Assembly: GCA_963698995.1 (NCBI GenBank)
Contig: CAVOTD010000067.1
Location: forward strand, 1 to 64,000
Direction: 5' to 3'
DNA length: 64,000 nt
DNA from: AP-15 sp963698995
GTDB lineage: Bacteria; Pseudomonadota; Alphaproteobacteria; ATCC43930; CGMCC-115725
Positions 1 to 8,498 of the stretch are shown piece after piece (position 1 is the stretch's first letter; each line of letters opens with the position of its first letter). The notes below the pieces were generated by a model, which worked only from the letters and a program-made list of their open reading frames with translations, had not been told where the DNA came from and made no database searches. The position numbers and the translations under genes are program-made.

Positions 1-123
1 CGAGACGCCCGGTTACGATCGGGAAAATTCGGCCCAGTCCTTGCCCAATCATTACCAAGAAATCGCCGAAATCGGCGGCAATGTCGTTAATCTTGCAAAC
101 CGACCGTCAGAGGAGAACTGCCG

Positions 124-669
124 ATCTGGAAAGCCCCTGTTTCAGTCCTTTGTGGCTGCTTGGCGGCGCTGCCGCTGATCGGTTGCGCCGGCGACGGCAC
201 CGCTCCAAGTCAGTCGGCGACGGCTCCGGCAGCAATCGCCGGGGTCGCGCCCTACCGCGTCGGCGGATCGCAGGTCTATCCGGCCAGCGCGGCAGCGCCG
301 ATCTGGCTGGTCGGCCCGACACCGGCGATCGATGCTGTCCTTGCGGCGACGCCCGAATCCGGACAAAGCGCAATATCCGGTGTTGTCGTGACTTCGGTTA
401 TGTCGAATGCCGGCAACTGCAGCGAGAGCGTGTTTTACGCCGACCCCGGAAATGGCGCGGCCCCGACGGTAAAGGTAGAGCGATCGCCTGGCTGCGCCGC
501 GACCCCGCCGGCCGCGACCGGGCAGCACCCGTCAGGTCTTCGGGCGCTCCCGGGAGTCCGCCCCAATGGGCCCCGCATCATCGAGGCATCGGCGGTTCCA
601 AACAAACTGCCGCCAGCTGCCCAGGTTCACCATCTCGCCGAATTGATCAAGGCGGCACCATCGAGCTGA
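124..669 (+). CDS. Putative lipoprotein, possible AUC start
   Basis: A secreted lipoprotein of unknown function, about 181 residues if it starts at 124. The first canonical start in frame is TTG at 160, which leaves only seven residues before the lipobox cysteine (LPLIGC). Upstream in the same frame the sequence reads IWKAPVSVLCGCLAALPLIGC, a complete lipoprotein signal with a lysine and a hydrophobic core, and the ribosome-binding sequence AGGAGA lies at 111-116, seven bases before an ATC codon at 124. An in-frame stop at 88-90 limits any earlier start. Translation may therefore begin at ATC, or an original ATG has mutated or been misread. The mature part is rich in Ala and Pro with several cysteines; I recognise no domain. 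Confidence 0.55.
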   Translation: MWKAPVSVLCGCLAALPLIGCAGDGTAPSQSATAPAAIAGVAPYRVGGSQVYPASAAAPIWLVGPTPAIDAVLAATPESGQSAISGVVVTSVMSNAGNCSESVFYADPGNGAAPTVKVERSPGCAATPPAATGQHPSGLRALPGVRPNGPRIIEASAVPNKLPPAAQVHHLAELIKAAPSS

Positions 670-712
670 GCCGACAGAGGTCCGGCGGCTGATCCGCCGG
701 ACCTCGGTCAGC

Positions 713-1012
713 TTAATACGACCGATAAGGCGCTGAAGGGTAGCCGTAGCCCGGCCCGTAGTATGCGCCCGGCGGCGGTGGCGGTGGCGGCGTCGTAGCC
801 GCGCCGGTGATTGCACCCAACCCTCCGCCGATCGCTGCGCCGAGAGCAGCGCCATGTCCGCCCCCTGCGGCAGCACCAATGGCAGCGCCGGTCCCGGCGC
901 CGAGCAGTCCGCCACCAACCGCGCGCTGGCCGGGATCGTAGGGGTTCGTGCAGCTCGCTAATGCCAATACCAGCCCAGCGGCAACCACGCCGGGAGCAAT
1001 CATTCGCTTCAT
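713..1012 (-). CDS. Glycine-zipper outer-membrane lipoprotein
   Basis: A small 99-residue lipoprotein. Residues 1-21 form a signal peptide with charged start MKRM, a hydrophobic core and lipobox LASC, so the mature protein would be lipidated and probably held in the outer membrane. Residues 33-72 are a run of GxxxG and AxxxG steps (GGGLLGAGTGAAIGAAAGGG and following), the glycine-zipper pattern of SlyB/YMGG-type proteins. A stretch of seven prolines and a Tyr/Gly/Pro-rich tail (YYGPGYGYP) follow. The family is thought to span or bind membranes and support envelope integrity; the exact role here is unknown. It is convergent with the lipoprotein gene upstream and shows no operon partner. Confidence 0.75.
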   Translation of the reverse strand: MKRMIAPGVVAAGLVLALASCTNPYDPGQRAVGGGLLGAGTGAAIGAAAGGGHGAALGAAIGGGLGAITGAATTPPPPPPPGAYYGPGYGYPSAPYRSY

Positions 1013-1182
1013 TATCGAGTCCTTCTACAAGAGCTCCTGCCATGCGATTGGCCGAGGAAGCTTGGCGGTGACAACGGGCGAATCTCAAAGATAGTTCCTG
1101 TTGGTTAGCCCGCTCCTCTACCCAACCCCGTCATGTCGGCGGATTTTCCAGGGCGCCCTCCTCACTCTCGGGCGGCTGCCGC

Positions 1183-2214
1183 TCAATGCCGCTTATGACG
1201 CCGCTGATCAGGTTTGACGTCGTAGAGCGACCCGAGATCGAACCCGCTATCCGTCGGCACCATCTCGAGCGCCGCAATCAGCTCTGCGAACCGTCGTTCC
1301 TCTTCCCGACAAATCTGCTCGGCCGCGTCCACCTCGACTGCGATAAACCGCAGGCTGTCGCCGGGTCGGCGCCGGCCGACGACCGGCAGATCGACAGAAA
1401 TCACGGTAGCAATTTTAGGGTATCCGCCCGTCGTCTGGTGATCGGCGAGAAGGAGGATCGGTTGGCCCGAGCCGGGCACCTGGATCGAGCCGGTTGCAAT
1501 CGCATCCGAGACAATGTCCCAGCCGCGGCAGAGACGCAGCGCCGGGCCATCCAAGCGCATGCCCATGCGGTCGGCGTCCTTCGATATGCGGAACTCGGCA
1601 TCGAGCAACGCCTCGATGGCTTCCTCTTTAAAATACTCCTGCTGCGGGCCAAGGATGACGCGGATCGGCTGCTGCCCGGTCGCCGGCAGTGGCATCGGCA
1701 CCCGGACCTCGGCTCGCTCGACGGCGCATGCAAGGGCCAGCGGCACGAGGTCGTTCTGCTGCAATGCGCGCCCGTCGAGCCCGCCAATCGCCGCCCGTAC
1801 ATAAGTCGACGCGCTGCCGAGGACGAGCGGTACCGCGAGGCCGCCCTCAACGGCAAGATAGCTGCAGGCCGATTGCCGGCCGACAAGGATTTGAAGGACC
1901 GCGCCGCGCTCCAGCGTGACGCTCTGCCCTGCCACCACGACCCGCTTCTCGTCACCATTGAGGCGGAGGCCGGCATCGGCGCCGACGAGCGCCACCCGCA
2001 CCCTGTCGGCGACGATCTCAAAGGTCGGGCCGCTGAACAGGATCTCGAGTGCCGCCGCCCCGTAGCGGTTGCCGACCAGCGCATTGGCGAGCCGCAGGCC
2101 GAAGCCGTCGAGAGCGCCCGAAACCGGGACGCCGATATCCTGATAGCCGACCCTCCCGAGATCTTGCACCGTCGTGTGGAGGCCCGGTGCCAACACCTTG
2201 AGAGCGGGGGTCAT
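1183..2214 (-). CDS. pxpC: 5-oxoprolinase subunit C (biotin-dependent carboxyltransferase fold)
   Basis: The KipA/PxpC subunit of the ATP-dependent 5-oxoprolinase complex, which opens 5-oxo-L-proline (pyroglutamate) to L-glutamate in the cytoplasm. At 343 residues it has the usual family length. The N-terminal segment GLHTTVQDLGRVGYQDIGVP and the later YLAVEGGL, GPQQEYF, SDAIATGSIQVPGSGQPI and GGYPKIATV blocks are characteristic. Its start codon overlaps the stop of pxpB by four bases (ATGA), so the two are translationally coupled. pxpA lies just beyond, on the other strand. The subunit set and order support the assignment strongly. Confidence 0.92.
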   Translation of the reverse strand: MTPALKVLAPGLHTTVQDLGRVGYQDIGVPVSGALDGFGLRLANALVGNRYGAAALEILFSGPTFEIVADRVRVALVGADAGLRLNGDEKRVVVAGQSVTLERGAVLQILVGRQSACSYLAVEGGLAVPLVLGSASTYVRAAIGGLDGRALQQNDLVPLALACAVERAEVRVPMPLPATGQQPIRVILGPQQEYFKEEAIEALLDAEFRISKDADRMGMRLDGPALRLCRGWDIVSDAIATGSIQVPGSGQPILLLADHQTTGGYPKIATVISVDLPVVGRRRPGDSLRFIAVEVDAAEQICREEERRFAELIAALEMVPTDSGFDLGSLYDVKPDQRRHKRH

Positions 2215-2933
2215 GCGGCAATCGGCGAGCTTTCTACCTCGTAGCCGCGGTTCTCGACTGCTCGGCGGATCGACGCGAAAGAAGCGGGGTCGATCGGCTG
2301 AAACCTGACAGCGTCACCCGGCGCGAGGAGCGCCGGTCTGGCGCGTTCGGCATCAAAAAGCCGGATCGGCGTCGTGCCGATCAGATGCCAGCCGCCCGGG
2401 CTCTCATACGGGTAGATCGCGGTCAGCGAGGTGGCGATCGAGATCGATCCGGCGGGCACCCGCAGCCGAGGGTCGGGTCGGCGCGGCAGCGCCAGCTGTT
2501 GCGGCAGATCGCCCATATAGGGAAACCCGGGTAGAAAGCCGAGCATATACACGTGAAACTGCACGTCGCTGTGCAACCTGACCACCTCGTCTGGCGAAAG
2601 CTCGGTGCGACGCGCTACATCCGTCAGATCGGGGGCAAACTCACCATCGTAGCAGACCGGCACGCGCCACAGCCTCGCGCCGGCGCGAGGGCTGGGCTGG
2701 CGATCGAGCAAGCCCTTTATCGCCTGTTCGAGATTGGCGCGGCTCGTCACGAGCGGGTCGTAGTGCACCATTACCGAGCGGAACGTCGGAATCGTCTCGA
2801 CGACGCCGCCGAGCGCGTTCGAAGCGATGACCGCGGTCAGGCGCAGCACCTGATCGCTTAGCGACCGGTCGACGCGGTCGCCAAATTCGACGACGAGGGC
2901 GCGCTCGCCGGCGGAGAGGAAGCGCAATTTCAT
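2211..2933 (-). CDS. pxpB: 5-oxoprolinase subunit B (KipI-type)
   Basis: The 240-residue KipI/PxpB subunit of the 5-oxoprolinase complex, working with PxpA and PxpC. The start at 2933 (MKLRFLSAGERAL) gives the expected family length; the same frame stays open for another 735 bases upstream, but that part lies antisense to pxpA and has no family similarity. Typical blocks are the N-terminal GERALVVEFGD, the central MLGFLPGFPYMGDLP and the C-terminal YPYESPGGWHLIGTTPIRLFD. It is the first gene of a pxpB-pxpC pair and diverges from pxpA across about 60 bases, which must hold both promoters. Confidence 0.92.
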   Translation of the reverse strand: MKLRFLSAGERALVVEFGDRVDRSLSDQVLRLTAVIASNALGGVVETIPTFRSVMVHYDPLVTSRANLEQAIKGLLDRQPSPRAGARLWRVPVCYDGEFAPDLTDVARRTELSPDEVVRLHSDVQFHVYMLGFLPGFPYMGDLPQQLALPRRPDPRLRVPAGSISIATSLTAIYPYESPGGWHLIGTTPIRLFDAERARPALLAPGDAVRFQPIDPASFASIRRAVENRGYEVESSPIAA

Positions 2934-2993
2934 CGGTTTACCTGATACACTGGCCGGCATGGCGGCGAAGGCCGATCGAGCGCAGGAGGCGGC

Positions 2994-3770
2994 ATGGCGA
3001 AAGCAATCAATCTCAACGCCGATATGGGCGAGGGTTTTGGCGCATACGACATCGGCGACGATGCCGGGTTGCTGAAGATCATTCGCTCGGCGAGCATCGC
3101 CTGCGGGTTCCATGCCGGCGATCCGGTGACGATGCAGCGGCTCGTCACCGAGGCTGTCGCCGAGGGGGTCAGCATCGGCGCGCATCCCGGGTTCAACGAT
3201 TTGTGGGGGTTCGGACGGCGGCGCATCGACATGAACCCTCGCGAGCTCGAATACATGATCGCCTACCAGATCGGCGCCCTCCAGGCGATGGCCTCTTATG
3301 CCAATGCCAGGGTGACGCATTTGAAGCCGCACGGCGCGCTCAACAATATGGCGGCCGAGAATATCGAGCTGGCGCTGGCGATCGGACGGGCGATCAAGAC
3401 GGTCGACCGCGACATCATCTACGTCGCGCTCGCCGGCTCCGAAATGGAGAAGGCGGGGAGAGAGCTTGGATTGCCGGTCGCGCGCGAGGGCTTCTGCGAC
3501 CGGCTTTACGACGATGACGGCAATTTGACCTCGCGCAAGATCGCAGGCGCGGTGCTCCACGACCCCGAGATCGTCAAGGAGCGCGTCGTCAACATGGCGC
3601 TGAACGACGAGATCATCTCGCGCAACGGCAAATCGCTGAAGCTCCGCCTCGACACCCTCTGCGTCCACGGCGACGAGCCGAGCGGCGTCATCGTCGCCCG
3701 CGCCGCACGCCAGGGCCTCGAGGCGGCCGGCGTCCGCGTCCTCCCGCTGCCGGAGATGACGCTCGGCTGA
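2994..3770 (+). CDS. pxpA: 5-oxoprolinase subunit A (LamB/YcsF family)
   Basis: The 258-residue LamB/YcsF-type subunit of 5-oxoprolinase. The N-terminus INLNADMGEGFGAYDIGDD, the block IACGFHAGDP near residue 40 and the THLKPHGALNNMA block near residue 105 are family hallmarks; the conserved Asp, His and Lys in them line the predicted active site. A ribosome-binding GGAGG lies just before the ATG at 2994. The gene diverges from pxpB-pxpC; in many bacteria all three lie in one direction, so the split arrangement probably needs a shared bidirectional control region at 2934-2993. Confidence 0.93.
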   Translation: MAKAINLNADMGEGFGAYDIGDDAGLLKIIRSASIACGFHAGDPVTMQRLVTEAVAEGVSIGAHPGFNDLWGFGRRRIDMNPRELEYMIAYQIGALQAMASYANARVTHLKPHGALNNMAAENIELALAIGRAIKTVDRDIIYVALAGSEMEKAGRELGLPVAREGFCDRLYDDDGNLTSRKIAGAVLHDPEIVKERVVNMALNDEIISRNGKSLKLRLDTLCVHGDEPSGVIVARAARQGLEAAGVRVLPLPEMTLG

Positions 3771-3786
3771 TGCCTCGCCGGCCGCA

Positions 3787-4541
3787 TTAAGTCGCGAGGT
3801 ACCCGCCGTCGACCCAGAGTTCGGCGCCGGTGATGTAGGAGGCTTCGTCGGACGCCAGGAACAGGGCGGCGTTGGCGACCTCCTCGACCCGGCCGGCGCG
3901 GCCCATCGGCACCTGCCGCAGCATCTTGGCGCGCACCTCGGGGTCGGCGGTGCGCCCCGACGAGCGCATCGGCGGCATCAGTCCGGGATGCACGGAGTTG
4001 ACCCGGATGTTGTCGGCGCCGTGCTGCACCGCCGCCGCCTTGGTCAAGGTGCGGACCGCACCTTTCGAGGCGTTGTAGGCGACGTGGACGCCGTGCTGGC
4101 CGGTGATGCCGGAAATCGACGAGATGTTGACGATCGAGCCGCCGCCGGCGGCCTTCATCGAGCGGGATCGCGAATTTCATGCCGAGAAAGACCCCCCGCG
4201 CATTGACCGACATCAGCCGGTCCCATGCCGCGGTTTCGAACAGATCCTCGACCGCGCTGCCGCTGAGGCCGGCATCGTTGACCAGGATGTCGAGCTTGCC
4301 GAACTCGGCGATCGTCGCATCAACCGTCGCCTTCCATTCCGCTTCGCTGGTCACGTCGAGATGGCGGAAGATCGCCGCACCGTTGGCTTGCGTGATGTCG
4401 CCGACGACCTTTTTGCCCTCCTCGTCGAGCACATCGGCCACCGCGACCTTGGCTCCCTCGCGGGCAAAGATGCCGCGCCATGCTGGCCCCCATGCCGGAG
4501 GCTCCACCGGTAATCAGCGCCACCTTGTCTTCGAGCCTCAT
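3787..4541 (-). pseudogene. SDR-family dehydrogenase with two frameshifts
   Basis: A short-chain dehydrogenase/reductase of about 250 residues, read in three frames. It starts at 4541 with MRLEDKVALITGGASGMG (the NAD(P)-binding TGxxxGxG motif), shifts near 4472, continues through FAREGAKVAVADVLDEEGKK and KLDILVNDAGLSG (family NNAG), shifts again near 4162, and ends with the catalytic Ser and YNASK block, IRVNSVHPG and the C-terminal GAELWVDGGYLAT. Both disruptions are explained by one extra base each; removing them restores a full-length protein. The catalytic Ser, Tyr and Lys are all present, so the gene may be intact in the organism and broken only in this sequence. Substrate unknown. Confidence 0.8.
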
Positions 4542-4560
4542 TCCGCCTCCTCCGATATGT

Positions 4561-4642
4561 CGTCACCCCCGCGAAAGCGGGGGGTCCAGGGGAACCACCG
4601 CGGCTCGGCCGCCCTGGGTTCCCGCTTTCGCGGGAATGACGA
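4561..4642. repeat. Dispersed palindromic repeat, copy 1
   Basis: An inverted pair of arms, CGTCACCCCCGCGAAAGCGG on the left and CCGCTTTCGCGGGAATGACG on the right, separated by a second, GC-rich partial hairpin. The same element occurs at 12031-12090 and 14778-14881, with a relic near 50419. Such arms resemble the REP-like intergenic repeats of alphaproteobacteria. It sits between the acetamidase gene and the SDR gene and could act as a hairpin in their transcript. Confidence 0.75.
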
Positions 4643-4652
4643 TGGAGCCAAG

Positions 4653-5987
4653 TTAAACAACGGCGATCTGTTGACGCAACTCGCCGGTAAACAGGCTCTT
4701 CGGGATCATCGCGTGGACCCCGCGCACGATGTCGACGACTTGGGTGACCCGGAAACTCACCGCGATGCTGCACAGGGCATAGGCGTCGAGCGGCGTCAGC
4801 TTGGCGCGCGTCGACAAAAATTCGATGGCGTTGCGCGCGGCGAGCGTCATCGCGGTGTTGAGATCCTTGTCAAGACCAACGGTGATCCAGTGAGTGGCCG
4901 TCTCCGCCACCGGCCAGTGAAAATTCTTCTGCTTGTGCAATACCACCTGGATCAGCACCTCCTGCATCAGGGTCTCGAGCGCGGTCAGGCTGATCTCACC
5001 GTCGCCCTGCACGGCATGCGAGTTGCCGGTGTAGATCAGCGCTCCGGGCTGCCATACCGGCAGGTAAAGGGTCGAGCCTTCGGTCAGCTCCCGCAGGTCG
5101 AGATTGCCGCCATGCGGCCCCGGCGGCACCGAGTTCGTGACGCCCGGGCTGAGCGGCGGGAAAAAGCCGTCGGGCGGCGCGACCCCCAAGGTCCCCTGAA
5201 ACGGCGCGAGCGGAATACCGATATCAGGCGCAAATTTGCCCTGCATCGTCGCTAAGTCGAGATCGACGTATTTGATCTGGCCTTGCGCAAAATCCTGCGG
5301 CAGGAGCCCGGTCCCCAATGCGGCCGGGTTGTTGAACACCGCGCCCCAGCTCGCCGGATGCAGACGCTGGTAACGGACCTCGACCACGTCGCCGGGTTCG
5401 GCATCTTTGACGGCAATCGGGCCGATGATCGAATGCGGGCCCCGCCCGGGATTGCTGGTGCGCAAATCCGCCAGCCGGCTGATCGGCACCCCGGGCTGCA
5501 GCTCATTCATAAAGTGTGACCAGGTATTGGGAAAGCTGACCCGGTCACCCGACTCGATCGTAACGATCGGCGGCAACGTCGCGTCGAACACTCCGAGCCG
5601 AACCGTTTGCTTGTTCGACTCGACGACATGGACGCGGCCGCCATTGTCGCCTGCGCCGCCAGCGGCCGGGCCGGCGCTATTGGTATCGGCCGCCTGAGCG
5701 AGCTTGCCGAACCACGGCCCGACGGCGGCCAGCGCGCTCATGAAGCTGCTGGCGCGCAATAACTGGCGCCGCGCCCGCCCGCGCGCCGTCAAAAAGCCGT
5801 CGAACCGCTCCTGATCGACTTCGTCCATATGCAGCAGACGGTCGGCGGCCCGCCGGTCGAACGCGCCGTCCTTAATGTCCTCGCGGACGACCCCGGTGCC
5901 CTTTTCGTCGCCGCAACCAAAGAGCCCGCCGCAATGATTGTGCGCCGGCGTCTCGCCCTCGCTCTGGTGATGATGCTGATGCGCCAT
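4653..5987 (-). CDS. Tat-exported acetamidase/formamidase family protein
   Basis: A 444-residue FmdA/AmdA-family amidase, expected to hydrolyse short amides such as formamide or acetamide to ammonia and the acid. Family blocks include TIESGDRVSFPNTWSHF, RGPHSIIGPIAV, PGDVVEVRYQRLHP, PGPHGGNLDLRELTEGSTLY and GNSHAVQGDGEI. A twin-arginine signal (RARRQLLRASSF, near residue 71) with a hydrophobic stretch and LAQAAD cleavage region indicates folded export to the periplasm. About 70 residues precede it, beginning MAHQHHHQSEGETPAHNHCG and containing two cysteines and many histidines. An alternative start at Met54 would give a more ordinary Tat signal. Most family members are cytosolic, so the export signal is notable. 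Confidence 0.85.
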   Translation of the reverse strand: MAHQHHHQSEGETPAHNHCGGLFGCGDEKGTGVVREDIKDGAFDRRAADRLLHMDEVDQERFDGFLTARGRARRQLLRASSFMSALAAVGPWFGKLAQAADTNSAGPAAGGAGDNGGRVHVVESNKQTVRLGVFDATLPPIVTIESGDRVSFPNTWSHFMNELQPGVPISRLADLRTSNPGRGPHSIIGPIAVKDAEPGDVVEVRYQRLHPASWGAVFNNPAALGTGLLPQDFAQGQIKYVDLDLATMQGKFAPDIGIPLAPFQGTLGVAPPDGFFPPLSPGVTNSVPPGPHGGNLDLRELTEGSTLYLPVWQPGALIYTGNSHAVQGDGEISLTALETLMQEVLIQVVLHKQKNFHWPVAETATHWITVGLDKDLNTAMTLAARNAIEFLSTRAKLTPLDAYALCSIAVSFRVTQVVDIVRGVHAMIPKSLFTGELRQQIAVV

Positions 5988-6204
5988 CGTAAGTCCTTAT
6001 CGTCCGAACCCGTGGTCGTCTTCGTCATTCCCTCCCGCGAATGATCGCAAAAAGAATGTCGTCCTGCCAATCGCCGTTACAATCAAAAATCGAATCGGAA
6101 TCGCTCGTTGCCATATCTGCAGCAAATCTGCAGCGAGACTTCTCCTATAGGTTGTATGCCAGCACTGACCGCGCGCTCACGATCGCGGCTCCGACAGGCG
6201 ACTT

Positions 6205-6265
6205 CGATCTGTCCTCGAGTTCCTGTCCGGCGCCCGGCGGAATTGCCCGACGGGCCCTGGCGAAC
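6205..6265 (-). pseudogene. Short DUF5681-like remnant
   Basis: On the minus strand this stretch encodes RQGPSGNSAGRRTGTR, close to the signature KGRSGNPAGRxxGSRN of DUF5681 proteins, a family usually found beside phage or transposon genes. It is only about 16 residues, with no start or continuation. A longer relative lies just upstream at 6335-6634, so this looks like a decayed second copy. The rest of 5988-6334 holds nothing else I recognise. Confidence 0.45.
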
Positions 6266-6334
6266 CGCCCGCGCCGTCCCGCGCTCCCTGTTCACCCTGT
6301 TTTATCAGGTCGAGATCAGGCATCAGCAACTCCT

Positions 6335-6634
6335 TTAATCGCAATCTAGGCATCCGCTCACGGGTGCCGATGCCCACGAGAGTACCATGTGCGAAAATGG
6401 CAAATACATGATTTCGAGGCAAAGCCGCATCGCGGTCGGGTCGCCGACGAGGGCGAGCTCTACGGCTTTGCGGGTCAGCACCTCTGACTTGCCCGCAAGC
6501 AGCGCCGCGGCGGCGAGTGTCGCCTTGTTGCGCGAGCCGATCCGCCGCCCGGCGGGATTGCCCGACCGGCCCTTTTCGAACGGCCGCCCGCGCGCCCCCC
6601 GCCCCAGCGGTTTTGGTGAAAGCCCATCAGCCAT
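6335..6634 (-). CDS. DUF5681 domain protein, truncated
   Basis: A 99-residue protein beginning MADGLSPKPLGRGARGRPFE. Residues 12-60 match the DUF5681 pattern: RGRPFEKGRSGNPAGR, a GSRNKATLAAAALL block and AVELALVGDPTAMRLCLE. In intact members the chain continues after LCLE with a basic tail and further sequence; here it passes directly into an unrelated stretch (YLPFSHMVLSWASAPVSG), so the gene is probably truncated. An upstream in-frame ATG at 6808 is possible but adds sequence unlike the family. DUF5681 genes are commonly phage- or mobile-element-associated; function unknown. Confidence 0.6.
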   Translation of the reverse strand: MADGLSPKPLGRGARGRPFEKGRSGNPAGRRIGSRNKATLAAAALLAGKSEVLTRKAVELALVGDPTAMRLCLEIMYLPFSHMVLSWASAPVSGCLDCD

Positions 6635-6993
6635 CGGCACGTCCTCGGTCCAAGCGGCGGCCCAGTCGGGACCTCCCATCGGTCGAGCAGTATGCAATGA
6701 CGAAGTAGGCAATATTACGGATGGTCGAAAATCGCAAAAAAGGGCCGAGCTACCGTCAGAAGGAAGGCTGCTGCGTCTTAAGAGCTCCGCCGATAACTCA
6801 TCGGCCAAGCATACGCGCTGATTTCACGCTGATCAAAGTCTCTTTGATAAAATATTGTCCCATTCTTCGAGTGCGAAAGTCGCGAGAGCTAGAACTACCG
6901 TAAACGCAGCGGTGATCCGTCGGCGGTGAAAAGAGCCCTTATCCCGCATCCGTACCAGAGCGGGGCGCCTGGCCGCCATACTTCTATTTCGTG

Positions 6994-8151
6994 CTACTGA
7001 AAGAAAGGATTCCGATCCCAGCTTACTTCCGCGACGCGGTAAATTTCTGCTAGGTTTTGATGCGGATCGTCGCCGCGTTCCGCTCTCTGGGCTAAACCAT
7101 AAAGAACTATGGAATTGATCGCAGGGGCACGTTTCTTAAAGTCAATGACATCAAAGTCTGGAAGGATCGTATCCTTGAGCATATGATGCTGGATACGTTC
7201 CGAAGTTTCCTCAAATCCTTTTGGAACACCTTTTATCAGACAAGCAACGGTTGTTCCGGCTATAACGTCGGCTAATTGGACCGCCGGGTGATCACGCGAG
7301 TTTACGAAGGAGACAGGCTCTGCCAGCCTCCACCCGAGTGATCCCTCATGTTGGTGCATCATGCGTGCCCGCTTGATCCCAGGATCATTTTCGTCGCCCG
7401 TGAACTGCGCGATGATAGCCTGTAGAGGTTTGCTGGCGTCACACCATACGCCAAGTGGTTGCCCTGTTCTTCCCCAGTGATTGAGATGGCTCCAAAGCGC
7501 GCAGGCAGAGAGGTCGAGAACCCACCGGCCCGCATCGGGAAGCTCTGCCCCAATTTGAGAATTGTTTGCTACGATGATCTCGCGGTAGCCGCGCGCAAAG
7601 CGCAGAATAAGCTCGAATTGATCATCTGGCATGTTTGCCCTTGCTGGAGATAAATTACTTTTCTTAAATAAGAGAGGAGCATCATTTTCATTTTGTGAAC
7701 GCATATATTTCTGAAATTGGTGCACTGCTTGCCGCGCAACACTCCCGCCCCCGTTGAACCAGCACCACGCAACCATCGTCACGAAACGGTGAAAATTCTT
7801 GCTATAGAGAAGCCGAGTATTATCTCGGAGCACCGGCTCATAGATGTATTCGAAAAGCCAGGCGCACAAAGCGAGCAATTTCTCATAAACATTCACTGCA
7901 AAACGCGCGTCGGCCGCTTTGACAATTTCTGAAATAAGTGCTTGTCCCTGTTGATAGCGGACGAGCCTTGCCGCCTTAAGCTCTGGCATCTGAACGCGAT
8001 GATTTCGAACAACCTTTTGAATAATCTCCCCTGCCTCTCCGTCGGGGATGGCGACGGAGCCAAACCCAAAGAAGCGTTGACCCGGATGCAGAAGGTCAGG
8101 GCCGGTGTGACCAGCTTCATCACAGGATATTTGCAGCCGCTTTGTGATCAC
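6994..8151 (-). CDS. DUF3800 domain protein
   Basis: A 385-residue protein with the DUF3800 layout. Near the start is the acidic pair in LQISCDEAGHTG, followed by FFGFGSVAIPD; a conserved ELKAARL block is near residue 57; late in the chain are a strand-Asp (GVWCDASKPL) and VSFVNSRDHPAVQLADVIAG, the family hallmark S..P..QLAD. DUF3800 is predicted to adopt an RNase H-like fold with acidic metal-binding residues and is often found in phage, plasmid and defence neighbourhoods; its biochemical role is not settled. Base composition is clearly AT-richer than the core genes (about 47% GC in a sampled 60-base line), indicating transfer. No operon partner touches it. Confidence 0.75.
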   Translation of the reverse strand: MITKRLQISCDEAGHTGPDLLHPGQRFFGFGSVAIPDGEAGEIIQKVVRNHRVQMPELKAARLVRYQQGQALISEIVKAADARFAVNVYEKLLALCAWLFEYIYEPVLRDNTRLLYSKNFHRFVTMVAWCWFNGGGSVARQAVHQFQKYMRSQNENDAPLLFKKSNLSPARANMPDDQFELILRFARGYREIIVANNSQIGAELPDAGRWVLDLSACALWSHLNHWGRTGQPLGVWCDASKPLQAIIAQFTGDENDPGIKRARMMHQHEGSLGWRLAEPVSFVNSRDHPAVQLADVIAGTTVACLIKGVPKGFEETSERIQHHMLKDTILPDFDVIDFKKRAPAINSIVLYGLAQRAERGDDPHQNLAEIYRVAEVSWDRNPFFQ

Positions 8152-8154
8152 CCG

Positions 8155-8429
8155 TCAGTCTCGAAATCGTGCTCTTACCGACACTGTAGCTGTGCGCGAG
8201 TTCAGAAAGTGTTGCGCCTTCCCCCGCCGCCGTGGTTCGGCCTTCTGCGGGTAGGTGAGTTTCGAGGGTCGGCGCATATGCTGCCCCGCTTTTGCGCCCC
8301 GCTACGGCCCTCAGCGGTACGGGTGCGGATACGGTCGCGCTCTACATCAGCCGATCCACCGAGCACAGCGATCATCTGGTGCCGGTGTCGGTCCACGGCT
8401 CCGCCAACGGTCCTGCGAGGCTTATGCAA
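8155..8429 (-). pseudogene. Serine recombinase (resolvase) C-terminal relic
   Basis: Minus-strand pieces in three frames line up with the end of a Tn3-type resolvase. The first contains MIAVLGGSADVERDRIRTRT and AEGRSGAQKRG (the long connecting helix and arm), the next RPSKLTYPQKAE, and the last GEGATLSELAHSYSVGKSTI with SRL (the DNA-binding helix-turn-helix). Two frame changes separate them, and the catalytic N-terminal domain with its serine is absent. This is a dead remnant of a mobile element lying against the start of the DUF3800 gene. Confidence 0.7.
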
Positions 8430-8498
8430 ACCGTAACCCTTTGAGTTAGCGGCTAGTGGTGGAAAAAAACCGACGCCTTAGGGAGTACGGACGGCGCC

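Noticed and set aside
2934..3668. Extension of the pxpB frame into a 485-residue protein
   Set aside because: The extra part is exactly antisense to pxpA and shows no family match; high-GC sequence keeps antisense frames open.
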